This document shows positions 44,320 through 55,766 of a stretch of 64,000 nucleotides of DNA, one piece after another (within the stretch, counting starts at the first letter, position 1; every line of letters starts with the position of its first letter). The DNA comes from Pegoplata infirma (lineage: Eukaryota; Arthropoda; Insecta; Diptera; Anthomyiidae), in NCBI GenBank assembly GCA_963921195.1, contig OY992536.1, positions 104,496,778-104,560,777 of the forward strand, written 5' to 3'. The notes below the pieces were generated by a model. The model ran no database searches. It was not told the DNA's origin and was given only the letters and a program-made list of their open reading frames with translations. The translations under genes were made by a program, and so were the position numbers.

Positions 44320-45569
44320 AATGTAGGATTTTTCGGTGAAGAAAAAACCTTCTGGAAGAGATACTTTTTTGAAATTTCGTTTCTAACGGGAGTAAGAAAG
44401 TGTACTTTTGGTACTTTTTTTTTGTTCCTATAGTAATGACCGTTGAAGCTTGAATTTTGGAATGTAGGGGACTTCGGTGAAAAAAACATTCTGCTAAAGT
44501 ATTTTCAAAAAATTCTGTTTCTAGAGCTGTAAAAAAGTATTTTTTGATACTTTTATATTTCATGAAGTAATTATCCTAGGCACTGAAATTTTGAATGCTT
44601 TAAAAAGTTATTTTTGGAAATTCTGTTTCTCAGGGTCGCGACCGATCGTAAAGGGGATAAAAAGTGCAAATTTGGTTATTCTTATATTTCTTGAAATAAT
44701 GGTTCAGAAACTTGATGTTTTAAATAAAGGATCACCTAGCACAAAAAAACAGTTTTTGGAAAATATAATTTTACGGGGAAAAGGGGGCAAATGGTTATTT
44801 TGAGATATCTAACTATTGAACTAAAAGCCGCAGAATTAACACCCAAGACAAGGACATATTTTAAAATTTTAGGGTAAAAAGGGGTACCTGGTAACAGTGG
44901 TGCAAAATGGTACTTTTCATATCTACAATATAAAGACAATAGAACTTTTTATTTTTTTAACGCATATTATACGGAGAGGAATGAAACATACATGGAACGA
45001 AAGGAGATGGACTTGGAAGTGAAATGGAATAGAACGGGGAACGAAGTGGAATAGAGCTGGGAACAATATGGAATGATAATTTTTACTTAAATTTTACGTA
45101 TTTAACTTTTTTGACGCCATATTTTTTCTCTCTATATGTTTTTCCACTCAAACTTATTTTTATTCCAATTTTTTTTTCACTGAAATATTTACTCACTCAA
45201 AATCTTAAACCCGATATAAGGGCTCGAAAATTGTCAGTATATTTTTTCACCGTAACGAGCATGATGACGTACCAGCGAAGTTATTCAAATTTTATTGTTT
45301 AAATTATTCATTAAAATAGTATTTTATGAAAGACTTAAACGTCCACAAGTAAATAAAACAAAAACTATGTAGAGGATTTTTTTTTAAATCGTTAGAGTAA
45401 TCCTGATCCTTATATTATCCGGTATTCAATACAACCGGTAACGAAGTACCGGGATGGTAAGCTAGTTTCATATAAATACATGGAAAACACACGACTTTAT
45501 AAGATGAACAGCCAATTTCTCAAAATGTTTGTTCAACGACCGGGACAATAAGGGTTCAAGTTGAAAAAA

Positions 45570-45700
45570 TTCAGAAGAAAAATTTAATTTCTAAATATTA
45601 TAGACATTTCTGGTATTTCCCACACCGGTTTCAAACACCCCAGTTAGTTATATCATCAGAAGGATTTTAAATGTCGGTTTGTCTGTTAATGAAAACTGTT
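45570..45700 (-). repeat. Inverted copy of a segment at 47155-47270
   Basis: TTTCAAACACCCCAGTTAGT here is the inverse of the ACTGGAGTGTTTGAAACCGG region near 47200, with shared GGTATTCC/CCAGAAATGTCT flanks. Confidence 0.55.
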
Positions 45701-46477
45701 TTTTATATATGCGAAAGCTGTGAGTAGATCGGCAATTATGTCTAGAGTGTCCTTGTTCCATATGGACTCATTTGAAACAACCGCAAAAAAGTGCCGTCCT
45801 AAAGACCGATAAAGACCGTCCCAATTTTTTGTAAATACATGGAAAAACACAACTTTATGAGTTTAACAGCCGTTTTTTTTTTAATTTTTGTTCTACGACC
45901 GGAACAAAAACCTGTGGGTAGATCGGCAATTATGTCTAGAGTATCCTTGTGTCATATGGAATCATTTAAATAAACCACAAAACTTCAGTAAATATTTGCT
46001 GAAAGACCTTAACATAAAAGTAATCAACAAAAAGAAATGATAAAAAATCACAACATTTTTGTAAAAGCAGCAAAAAGACGTCACAAAATATAAAAAAGCC
46101 ATATTAATACCTGTTTTTTAAAAAAGGGTATTCGAAAAAAACTCCGGGTAAAAATACAAAAAAAGCACCAGAAAATACCCGAAAAGCGTCAAAATGACAA
46201 CACTGCCAATTTGTTTAAAAAATAATTTATACACACAAAAAAAACGTGGGTATCCAAAACCAATTTCTTTTTAGATTTTTTATTTTTTTTTTAATTAAAA
46301 ATTTCAAAATTAAGGTTTTGCCCTAAAAAATGTTTCCCCATATAAACCGAATTTTTTTTTTCGATTTGGTATTTTTTCTTTAATTATTATTTTACTTGAT
46401 AAGCTTATTAAAGACTGAAAATTTTATTTTGGTGGGATACAAATTTATGGCCGTTGGGGTTTAACTCTAGAAATATT

Positions 46478-47960
46478 TTTCATTCTAGCGATCAGTGTTG
46501 CCAGAACTTGGTAGTCAAAAACGGCTAAATTCATTCGAAAAAACGGCTAAAAAACGGCTAAAAATGGCTAAAAAAAGGCTAAAATATATATTTAACTTTT
46601 TTAAGAAAAAACTATTGTAAATTTATATTTTGTTTAATTTTTACACATAAAATTAAATAAAGAGATCTTTTGTAATACATTTGGTACGGTTCTGACTTAT
46701 TCTAGATAAAAAATAGAGTTCAAAACACTTTTCCAATGATTTTAATTTTTTTAATGCAAAAATAAAAATGTTGACTAGAAAAAATTTGTTCTGAGTGAAA
46801 GAACTTTTTTAGTTATTCTTGGTTAAAAAAAATTAAGTAAAATTTTTTATTGAGTGCAATTTTTTTTTTTGTAGTTAGAAAAACACTGCATACATTTTTT
46901 CTTGACTTTCTTTTGAAAGTTAGCGCTTTTGCATCACCTGAATTCTAGGTAAACTTTTTACTCCAGGGACTATTTTCGCTGAAACCTGACGAGAAGAATA
47001 GCAAATCCCAGTTTCTCTGTTAAAAATACGCTCGAAACTATGCAAAGATTCAGCAACCAATCTTTAAGTAGAGTTTCGAACGTTAAGGTATTTTAACAGA
47101 GAAACGGGCATCGATAGTCCAAGATTTAGTATAATGAAAAACAAGTACATATTAACAAAAGAAACCTACATTAAAAATCCTGCTGATGATAACACTATAA
47201 CTGGAGTGTTTGAAACCGGTACGGGAATACCAGAAATGTCTGTAATTTTAGAAATAAAATTTTATTCTACATTTTTTAACTTAAAACTTTATATTAAATA
47301 GAATTGGATCTTTTTCTTGATCTGTACTAACATAAAACCTATTAATTCTTTATTTAAGTATAAAAAAACACAAAAAATTTGTTTTAAATCAAAAAAGTCA
47401 AAAATGGCTAAAAAACTGCTAAAATAATTTCGAAAATGGCTGAAAAAACGGCTAAGAGCTAAATGCATTTTTTTCCGGCTGAACGAGTTCAAAAGGAGCT
47501 AAATCTAGCCGGAAAATGGCTAAAATGGCAACACTGCTAGCGATGTCCTTTCACCCGTCTGTAGAGGACACCATACAGTCCGAAATAAAACATCTTCACT
47601 TCCGAAGTTTGGCATGAATATGTCTTATGGTCATAGGCTAGCTAAGTTCCGAAATAGGCAAAATCGGACCAAGGGGAAAAATGTTCCCACTTGGAGAACT
47701 AAACCAACCTCAGAAAACCGCCTTTTTTCGCAGGGTTGTTTGTACTTTTGTTAAGCAAATGCAACATTTTTGTGTCAAAAGAAGTTCAAAATCCTGGATG
47801 TGGACCCAGTGGATAAAAAAAATAAAAAAGTTTGACCCGCCTCCTTTTGTGGGCGTGGATATAAAAAAATGTATTTTGATAATGTTTAATTGTAAGAATT
47901 ATAATAAATCCATTATATAAAACCTACGGCAAGGGGGAAAGGTTTCCCCTCAACGTCTCC
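46478..47960 (+). mobile_element. DINE-1-like Helentron fragment, subfamily I, split by the hAT
   Basis: CATTCTAGCGAT before the hAT continues after it as GCGATGTCCTTTCACCCGTC, then GTTTGGCATGAATATGTCTT and GGCAAAATCGGACCAAGGGG as in the copy at 4995. 5' and 3' ends missing. Confidence 0.7.
46493..47536. mobile_element. hAT element, non-autonomous, 8-bp duplication CTAGCGAT
   Basis: CAGTGTTGCCA at left and inverse TGGCAACACTG at right; CTAGCGAT at 46485-46492 and 47537-47544. Subterminal repeats of AAACGGCTAAAAA and inverse AATGGCTAAA. CAGTGTTGCC ends are typical hAT. It sits in the ATTCTAGCGATGTCC core of a DINE. Confidence 0.82.
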
Positions 47961-47989
47961 CACCAACCCTTGCCAAAAACCTTTTCCTT

Positions 47990-48389
47990 CAGTAGTTACC
48001 AACCTTTTTTGGGCCATGCCCCACTTTTAAGCTAAAAAAATACATGGTCCCCCAAAACTAAAAAATTATTGTAAATTTACATTTTTTTTATTATTCAGGA
48101 TTACAAGTGGTCTAGCGAACTTTTAGTTATGACTAAAGTTTTAACACAGTTTTCAGTACAAGTCAAGTTACAAAACACTAATACTGAAAAAATTTTGAAA
48201 AACTTTGTTTAATTACTTATCAACTAAATATTTGAAATAAAATTAAATAAAAAATTATCAGGTTAAAATTCATTAGTTTATGTTAGGTAATTTAAATAAT
48301 TGAAATAAAAAAAAATAGCTTATTTTCGCCCCTGAGATTTTAAAATTGCCCCAGTTGGGCGAGAATCAAAGGTTGGGAATCAGCGACTG
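47990..48389. mobile_element. hAT-like MITE
   Basis: CAGTAGTTACCAACCTTTTT at left; inverse CAGTCGCTGATTCCCAACCT at right. CAGT..TTCCCAACCTTT ends are common in hAT MITEs. I could not see a clear target duplication. Confidence 0.55.
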
Positions 48390-49100
48390 AAAAAAAATTT
48401 AAAAATCAAAATTTCAAAACGGGATAACTAAAAACCTCTTTAAAATTTACAAAACAATCTGCTGTTTTTTAAGTTTAAAGATTTTAAATTTCACAAAAAT
48501 CTTAAAAAAAAAAATTTAATCTTAAAAAAAACTTAAAAATTTTCTGTAAAATAGCAAAATAATCTGCAAGAAATCTGCACAAAATTTTTTTGAAATTCAG
48601 CAAACAGAATTGAATGACAGAGAATTCACTTAAAATATCCATTTCATTTGAAAATAATTTTACAGATTTTTGACAGAGTTTTTTTCTCGTGTGTGTAATT
48701 TTGTTTAAGAAAATTTAAATAAAATATTTTGGAGATTTGAAAAATGTGTAGAATACAAAAATTATTTTTATTGCCAAATTTATATGGGACCGATTTTAGC
48801 TCGGTCATAGAGTAGAGCTTACCGATTTGGCTCAAAATTTTATCATGTACTTATTTTAGGTCTTTTTACAAATCCAAGTTTCAGAAGCGGTGAAAATCCA
48901 AAATTGTTAAAATAAGGACCACTCGAATAAACATACCAAACATTTATTTTTTATTCCAGCGGACACATATATTTGGTTTGCTTATTTGACTTAAAACATT
49001 TCGATTAATTCTTTAATCGAAATTAGAAATTTTAAATTAATCGAACAACTATTCGTCTAAAATTGTTCGATTAATCGAACAAGAATTAATCGATTGGGCA
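48390..49100. other. AT-rich sequence, no gene
   Basis: No recognised repeat, except for TTCGATTAATCGAAC palindromes near 49015-49085 and a worn DINE core (GATTTATGATCGGTTCTAAG) starting at 49118. Confidence 0.4.
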
Positions 49101-49234
49101 CCCTAATATATATTATTGATTTATGATCGGTTCTAAGACAATCTATGAATGTCCGTGAGGCCGTCGTCTTTGGAGGACACAATGCAGTCCAAAATAAAGG
49201 AACTAGGGGTACTAATATTTCTTATGGTCACAGG

Positions 49235-50036
49235 ATTTTTACGTCTAAACATTTCTTCGGAACAAACTACTACCCTATCTCTAATTTCTAAGGGGGCTCC
49301 CACACAAAATGACATTTTTTTAAATTTGCTCCAACCGCTCTAACTGCCCTACGAGTGCCCTTAGAGCAATAAAATGTATGACCGACACACAATATTTTTT
49401 TAGTCCAAACATTTTCTCTGAACACATCTACCCTCTATCTTTAACAATTAAGGCGGTCCCCATACAATTCTTTTTATTTTTTGTAAATTTGTTTTATTTA
49501 ATCAGCTTCTACCGGTCCAATGGTGCGTCCGAGAGGGGTCATTACTGAGACCGACCCCCATTTATTTTTACCCTCCAACATTTTTGTAAAACATACACAC
49601 GCCCTATCTCCATTCCCCAAATAGGCTCTCATACAAATTACAATTGGAGCAAATTTTATAAAAATGTAATTTTAAATGGAAGCCCACTTAGGGAGTGGAG
49701 ATAGGGCGTAGGTATGTTTCACAAAAATGTTGGAGGGTGAAAATAAATGGGGGTCTGTCTTACTAATGACCCCTCTCAGACGCACCATTGGACCGATAGA
49801 ATCTGATTAAATAAAACAAATTTACAAAAAATAAAAAAAATTGTATGGGTACTGCCTTAACCGCCTTAACAGTTAAAGATAGAGTGTATTCAGAGAAAAT
49901 GTTTCGACTAAAAAAATATTGTGGGTCGGTCATACATTTTATTGCTCTAAGTTCACTCGTCATTTTGTGTGGGAGCCCCCTTAGAAATTGGAGATGGGAA
50001 ATTAGTTTGTTCCGAAGAAATGTTTAGACGTAAAAA
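49235..50036. repeat. Foldback repeat, arms about 390 bp
   Basis: TTTTTACGTCTAAACATTTC at left pairs with GAAATGTTTAGACGTAAAAA at right; centre near 49640. Shares GACCGACCCCCAT, TAAGGGGGCTCCCA-type and CCCTATCTCCA words with 22.9-24.1 kb and 52.2-52.9 kb, so it belongs to a dispersed foldback family. Confidence 0.82.
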
Positions 50037-50069
50037 TTAATGGGGGTCGGTCTTCAAAATGACCCCTCT

Positions 50070-50560
50070 ATGACGCACCATTGGAGCAGTAGAAATGATT
50101 TTAAGATTGGAAAATTACAATAAAATTTTTTCAAAAAATTTTAAAAAATAGTAATAATCGTTATCCCACGATCCTACTGGGCAAAAAATTTGTAGAATCG
50201 ATAGAAGTTTTACACAAAAAAATTTCAAAAAAATCGAAGAGCACAAACATTTTCAAAAATGAGATTTAAATTTTAAAACTTAAAAATCGCATACTAGAGC
50301 GCTTTTAAGAATTTTTTTGGGATTTTTTTTTTAAAGTACGTAAAAAAACAAAAATTTTTAAAAAAAAATTTAAATTTGGACCATTATTTAAGAAGTTATG
50401 AGTAAAAGAAGTTTGAGTAAAGGAACAAACTACCAATTTTTAAAAATTCGATATCTTTTGAACGGGTCATAAACAAAATCTGAAAATTTACCACGAAGGA
50501 GTTTTCGAAGGGTATTAAAAACTGTAAACAAATTGGGAAAATATAAAAAAAAAATTCAAA
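50070..50560. repeat. Dispersed repeat shared with 12330-12790
   Basis: GTTATCCCACGATCCTACTG (here), GGGCAAAAAATTTGTAGAAT and TCGATAGAAG match the 12.4-kb copy in order. Confidence 0.5.
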
Positions 50561-50586
50561 ATGTCCGATTTGACACGGAATGCCCC

Positions 50587-51795
50587 ATATATATTCATGA
50601 TGCCCGATCGATTTTAAGACGATGTCCGTTTGTCTGTGAAAATGCTATCACGGACAAAATATTTCACAGAGATGACTGAAACTTCCCGAGTAAAAATTTT
50701 TATATGATGCAATACATAATGATATATAACACAATATATATTTAAACGCAATTTAATCCGAATAATGTTGGATGTTTTTGCATTAAAAAAGATCATATTG
50801 TATAAAATATGATTCGATTTCATCCGAGTTTTGACCAGACATTGCCATATTTCATTGGATCCAATTAGATCTAATTGCATAAAAACATAAAAAAGTATTG
50901 GTGTGTTTTGGTTTGGGTGAGTTACACCACAGGTCAACGATACATTCACCAAACATATAATTTTCAAAAACAAAAAAAAATGTTTGGGTACGCTTCGAAC
51001 CAGATAGGTGATATACATAACCCTAACAAGGAAATGTTTAGGAACATTTTAAAAGTTTCTTATACTTTGCTTAAAAAACTTAGAACATTTTTGGTTAATT
51101 TGAAACATTTAATTGAAAACATTTATAAATGGAACAGAATAAGCTATATATAATTTTATATTAAATTATACAGAAAAACAAATTTTGTATTGGCCCTAAT
51201 ATTATTTCATATATTTATATCAACCGTATACCTTTTAATCCGAATCATGATTAAATTATATATTACAACATATGACTGCATTTAAAAAAATTAGAAAATA
51301 CCTCACGGGATGTATAATCATATATAATTTATTATGTTTGTATCAAGTTATATATTGTTATATATGTTTATTTTTACTCGGGTTAACATATTTATTGGAA
51401 GTTCTCCCGAGAAGTTTGGTATTGCATTTGATCGATATCGGTTCAGCGGTTCAAAAGTTATAAACGAAAATGTAAGCACACCTCAAAAATTTCAGTACAT
51501 GCAACATAACCTAAATATACAAAATGCTTTAATTCTGCTTCTGGTTGACATATGTGAACATAATTGAACACCAAATGGTATTAACAAGTACGATCATATT
51601 TTTTGAAAAAAAAAGAAAAAAAACGCGAATTTTTTTTACCAAAATTTTTTTTCGCGGAATTTTTTTTTTACCCAATTTTTTTTTTTTTTTTTTTTTAAGT
51701 AATTTCCTTTTAAATATAGTTTTTTGCAATAATCTTTTTGAAATTGTGGAGGGTATCACTACATTCGGCAAGGCCGAATTTAACTTTTTTACTTG
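50587..51795 (+). mobile_element. DINE-1-like Helentron, subfamily II, split by a CCCGAG element
   Basis: ATATATTCATGATGCCCGAT (5' end missing), CGATGTCCGTTTGTCTGTG, and 3' hairpin ATTCGGCAAGGCCGAAT with TTACTTG end. Collinear with 36540-37102 except for the insertion. Confidence 0.8.
50685..51382 (-). mobile_element. CCCGAG family element, copy 3, with 2-bp TT duplication
   Basis: CCCGAGTAAAAATTTTTATA to TTTATTTTTACTCGGG, TT on both sides. The DINE at 36473 has the empty site GAAACTTAACAT (36690-36701), fixing both ends. Body is the reverse complement of the copies at 2743 and 7971. Confidence 0.8.
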
Positions 51796-51861
51796 TATTT
51801 TTTACAAATTTTTTTTTTTTTGGAAAGTTTAGATGTTTGTCTATCCACACAAAAAAAAAGG

Positions 51862-53314
51862 GCCTCAAATTGGGCCCTTTTTTTTTTTTTTTTTTTTATT
51901 CAAAAGAACGCTTCGGTGATTTCCTTTAAGAGCTGTGGGGTCGCTTAGTGGGATGCGAGTGGGATATCTATGAAAAATTTTTTTTTTTAACTTTGGAACA
52001 CAAAAAACCGTTCTTCAATTTGCACTATTAGGCGTGGGATAGCTAACCAGTTTTCGATTTCGATCCGCGATACCCTCTAATTTTTTTAGGTTCGAAAAAG
52101 AAAGCACGAGCCAAAAAATGGGGGCGGTGGGGAGGGGCCATATGGCCCCTCATTGGGGTCAAAGTTGGGCGTAAAGAGGTAAAAATCCTCAAAAAGACCC
52201 AAAACTCCCCTAGAAACGCCCCTGGAGGGGTGCAATGTGAGACCGACCTCCAATAATTTTCTGCCCCCAATATTTTTCTTACCCCTATTTCCACTTCCTA
52301 AGGGGGCTCCCATACAAACCATTTTTAAAAAATTTGATCCTACCATTCTAACTTACCCTTAAGTGCCCCTAGTGGGGCCAAATGTATGACCGACCTCCAT
52401 TATTTTATTAATTCCAACATTTTTTGCAAAAATACCTACAATGTATCTTTAACCCTTAAGGTGGTCCCCATACATTTCTTTTATTTTTTATAAACTTGTT
52501 TTATTAAACCAGCTCCTACCGCCCCTACTGTGCCTCCTAGAGAGGCAAAAATTACGACTAACCCCCATTATTTTTTAGTTACCAACATTTTGTCCGAACA
52601 TCATAACACCCTATCTCCACTCCCTAAGGGGCTCGCATACATTATAAAAACATGTATTTTTAAAAACTAATAAAAAAATAAAAAAAAATGTATGGGGACC
52701 CCCTTAAGAGTTGAAAATAAAGGGTAGGTATATTCCGAGAAAATGTTGGAGTTGAAAAAATATTGGGGGTCGGTCATACATTTTACTTCTCTAGGGGCAC
52801 CCTACGGACAGTTAGAGCGGTAGGAGCAAATTTTATAAAATGTCATTTTGTATGGGAGCCCCCTTAGGAAGTGGAAATTGGGGTAAGGTATGTTCAAGAA
52901 AAATGTTGGGGGCAGAAAATTATTGGAGGTCGGTCTCATATTGCACCCCTCCAGGGGCGTTTCTAGGGGAGTTTTGGGGCTTTTTGAGGATTTTTACCTC
53001 TTTACGTCCAACTTTGACCCCAATGAGGGGCTATATGGCCTCTCCCCACAGCCCCCATTTTTTGGCTCGTGCTTTCTTTTTCGAACCTAAAAAAATTAGA
53101 GGGTATCGCGGATCGAAATCGAAAACTGGTTAGCTATCCCACGCCTAATAGTGCAAATTGAGGAACGGTTTTTTGTGTTCCAAAGTTAAAAAAAAAATTT
53201 TTTCATAGATATCCCACTCGCATCCCACTAAGCGACCCCACAGCTCTTAAAGGAAATCACCTAAGCTTTCTTTTGAATCAAAAAAAAAAAAAAAAAAAGG
53301 GCCCAATTTGAGGA
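51862..53314. mobile_element. Foldback element, arms about 700 bp
   Basis: CCTCAAATTGGGCCC at left, inverse GGGCCCAATTTGAGG at right. Arms are nearly identical (TCCCACTCGCATCCCACTAA, GGGGCGTTTCTAGGGG-type blocks, GAAAAAGAAAGCACGAGCC). Both arms therefore show the same spurious frame ending PKKIRGYRGSKSKTG. Related to the foldback at 49235-50036. Confidence 0.8.
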
Positions 53315-53384
53315 AAAAGTCAAAAAAGTTTTGGATTTTTAAGAAAAAAAATCAAAAATTTTTTTTTTATTTTTTTTATGTTTT

Positions 53385-53660
53385 TTTTTCGAAAGACTGA
53401 AGAAATAGCTATCTAAACTCTTTGGAACACATTTTGCTAAAAACAATATGTAAGAAGTTACATGAATGAGAATAAACACCTCTTTGGCCAAAATGTCAAA
53501 TTTCGACCCCCACTAACTCAGAGAGTTCTTGACCGATCTCGTTGAAAAATTGTGTCTGAACTACTATTCAATAGGACTAACCTTGGTGCAAATTTCATCC
53601 CGATCGGAAGACATCGGTTTCAAAAGTTGTGTCAGTTGACACGAAAACCCCCATATGTGT
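53385..53660. repeat. Dispersed repeat, uninterrupted relative of 29550-30635
   Basis: GACTGAAGAAATAGCTATCT and CATCCCGATCGGAAGACATC. It lacks the Harbinger-like MITE present in the other copy. Confidence 0.75.
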
Positions 53661-53734
53661 TTTTTCGAGAAAATCGCATTTGAATTTCTTGTTTCAACGT
53701 AGCGTAAAAAAAAAAAAAAAAAAAAAACAAAATT

Positions 53735-54731
53735 AAAAAAAAAGTGGCGGGATTTTTGATATATTGACTTTTTTTAAAAATGAAAAATTCCAGAAAAGGT
53801 TTTGAAAATTTCTAAAAAAATTTAGTCGATAGCTCATACAAGACTATACAAGAATGTAAATTTTTGAGATTGTGGTGCATTCCGTTTTGATTTGATAAAT
53901 ATTTAAACAAGGCAACTCGAATCAAATTTGACCATTTTTTCAATATTTGACCACGCCTCCTAAGCCCAGTTTTTGAAAAATTTAAAAACCAATAACGCAA
54001 TTTTCTTAGTTCCATATAGGGCTATTCATACAACATATTCAGAAATTCACGGGACACATGTTTTTCTGAAGCGGGACATTTGGTGTGTAATCTATATATG
54101 AGGCCACTTTTTCTTCTTTTTTTTAAATTTTTTTTTTTAAGTTTAGATGTTTGTCCATCCACACAAAAAAAAAAGAAATGTATTTTTCGTTTTTTTTCGA
54201 GAAAATCGCATTTGAATTTTAAATTTCATATCAATTTTGTAATTTGCTTGTATTTTCTTGTTTTAACGTTGCGAATGAGTAATATTCATGCAATTAAAAA
54301 TACATTTCTGATTTTTTTTGTGTGGATGGACAAACATCTAAACTTTAAAAAAAAAATTAAAAAAATAAGAAAAAAAAGTGGCCGGATTTTTGATAAATTG
54401 ACTTTTTTAACAAATGGAAAATTTCAGAACGGGTTCTGAAAATTTTCTAAAGAAAAAAATTTTATTCGATAGCCTATACAAAACTATATAAGAATGTAAA
54501 TTTTTAAGATTGTGGTGCATTCCGTTTTAATGTGATAAATATTTAATCAAGGCAACTCGCTTCAAATTTGACCATTTTTCCAATATTTGACCATGCCCTC
54601 TAAGCCCAGTTTTTGAAAATTAGAAAAACCAAAAACGAAACTTTCTCAGTTCCATATAGGGCTATCCAAACAACCTATTCAGAAATTTACGGGACATATG
54701 TTTTTCTGTAGCGGGACATTTGGTGTGGAAT
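53735..54731 (+). repeat. Direct repeat pair flanking an inverted repeat
   Basis: Units at about 53735-54094 and 54370-54731 share GATTGTGGTGCATTCCGTTT, CAAGGCAACTCG and CCATATAGGGCTAT. Between them, 54140-54345 is an inverted repeat (TTAGATGTTTGTCCATCCAC and inverse). The arrangement resembles direct terminal repeats around a core, but no LTR coding or primer site was seen. Confidence 0.65.
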
Positions 54732-54734
54732 GCC

Positions 54735-55766
54735 TCATATATAAAAGAGTAACGTGACTGACTGACTGACATACTCATTCATCATCGCCCAGTCCAAACC
54801 GCTGAAGCTAGAGACTTGAAATTTGGACTGTAGGTGCAGCTCCCGGAATGTAGATCCACTAAGGCTGGATTTTTGCCAATGTTGATTCTAAGGAGGAAAA
54901 AAGGGTAAAAAACTGTACTTTTGGTACTTTTTATATCTCCTGAAATAATGGTCATAGAGACTTGAAATTTGGACTGTATGTTCACCTCCCGGAATAAAGA
55001 TCCAGTAAGGCCGGATTTTAGCCAATGTTGAATCTAAGGGGTAAAAAGGGTAAAAATCTGTACTTTTGGTACTTTTTATATCTCCTGAAATATTGGTCAC
55101 AAAGGCTTGAAATTTGGACTGTATGTTCACCTCCCAGAATATAGATCCAGTAAGACTTCATTTTTACCAATGTTGGTTCTAAGGGGATAAAAAGGGTAAA
55201 AATCTGTACTTTTGGTACATTTTATATTTCCTTAAATAATGGTACTAGAAACTTGAAATTTGAAATGTCGGTTCAGCTCCCGGAATATAAATCTACTAAG
55301 GCTGGATTTTGCCAATGTTGATTCTAAGGGGTAAAAAGGGTAAAAAACTGTACTTTTTGTACCTATTATATTTTCTTAAATAATGGTCCTAGAAACTTAA
55401 AACTTGCAATGTAGGTTCACCTCTCGGAAAAAATATTCACCAATGCTGGGTTTTCGCCAATGTTGACTCTACGGGGGTAAAATGGAAAAAAGTGTACTTT
55501 TGGTACTTTTTTTAAATTTACTGAAATAATGGTACCTTTTAAAAAAGTACCTTTTATAAAAAGTAGCTTTTATAAAAAGTACCTTTTATAAAAAGTACCT
55601 CTTATAAAAAGTACCTTTTATAAAAAGTACCTTTTATAAAAAGTACCGTTTATAAAAAGTACCTTTTATAAAAAGTACCTTTTATAAAAAAAACTTTTAA
55701 AAAAAGTACCTCTTATAAAAAGTACCGTTTATAAAAAGTACCTTTTATAAAAAGTACCTTTTAATT
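54735..55766 (+). mobile_element. Second Helitron copy, 3'-truncated, with the same two arrays
   Basis: TCATATATAAAAGAG start, (GACT)n, CATCGCCCAGTCCAAACCGC, about five 146-bp units, then about fifteen 16-bp units (55535-55766). The CTAG end and hairpin are missing; a GAGTAAATTT-type repeat follows. Confidence 0.75.

Larger units (their letters stand above)
41016..45465 (+). mobile_element. Non-autonomous Helitron, 4.45 kb, carrying two tandem arrays
   Basis: Starts TCTATATATATAAAAGAG and ends CTAG after the 3' hairpin CCGGTAACGAAGTACCGG. Inserted exactly between A and T without target duplication; joining the flanks (GTCTCAA|TTTCAT) restores the surrounding 180-bp unit (GACCGTCCCAATTTT near 40809 and 45825). 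These are the canonical Helitron criteria. (GACT)n lies at 41046-41076. No Rep/helicase. Confidence 0.85.
40500..46000 (+). repeat. Tandem array of about 180-bp units, split by the Helitron
   Basis: Unit phrases TGAGTAGATCGGCAATTATG, CCATATGGACTCATTT, CCGTCCTAAAGACCG and ACATGGAAAACACAC recur near 40535, 40790, 40910, 45480, 45720, 45790 and 45905. The Helitron at 41016-45465 interrupts one unit. Confidence 0.7.

Noticed and set aside
52043..53133. Two proteins sharing the ending PKKIRGYRGSKSKTG
   Set aside because: They are mirror images in the two arms of one foldback; no domain, and the other frames are equally open.
53735..54731. LTR retrotransposon
   Set aside because: No TG...CA ends, primer-binding site or gag/pol remnant seen.
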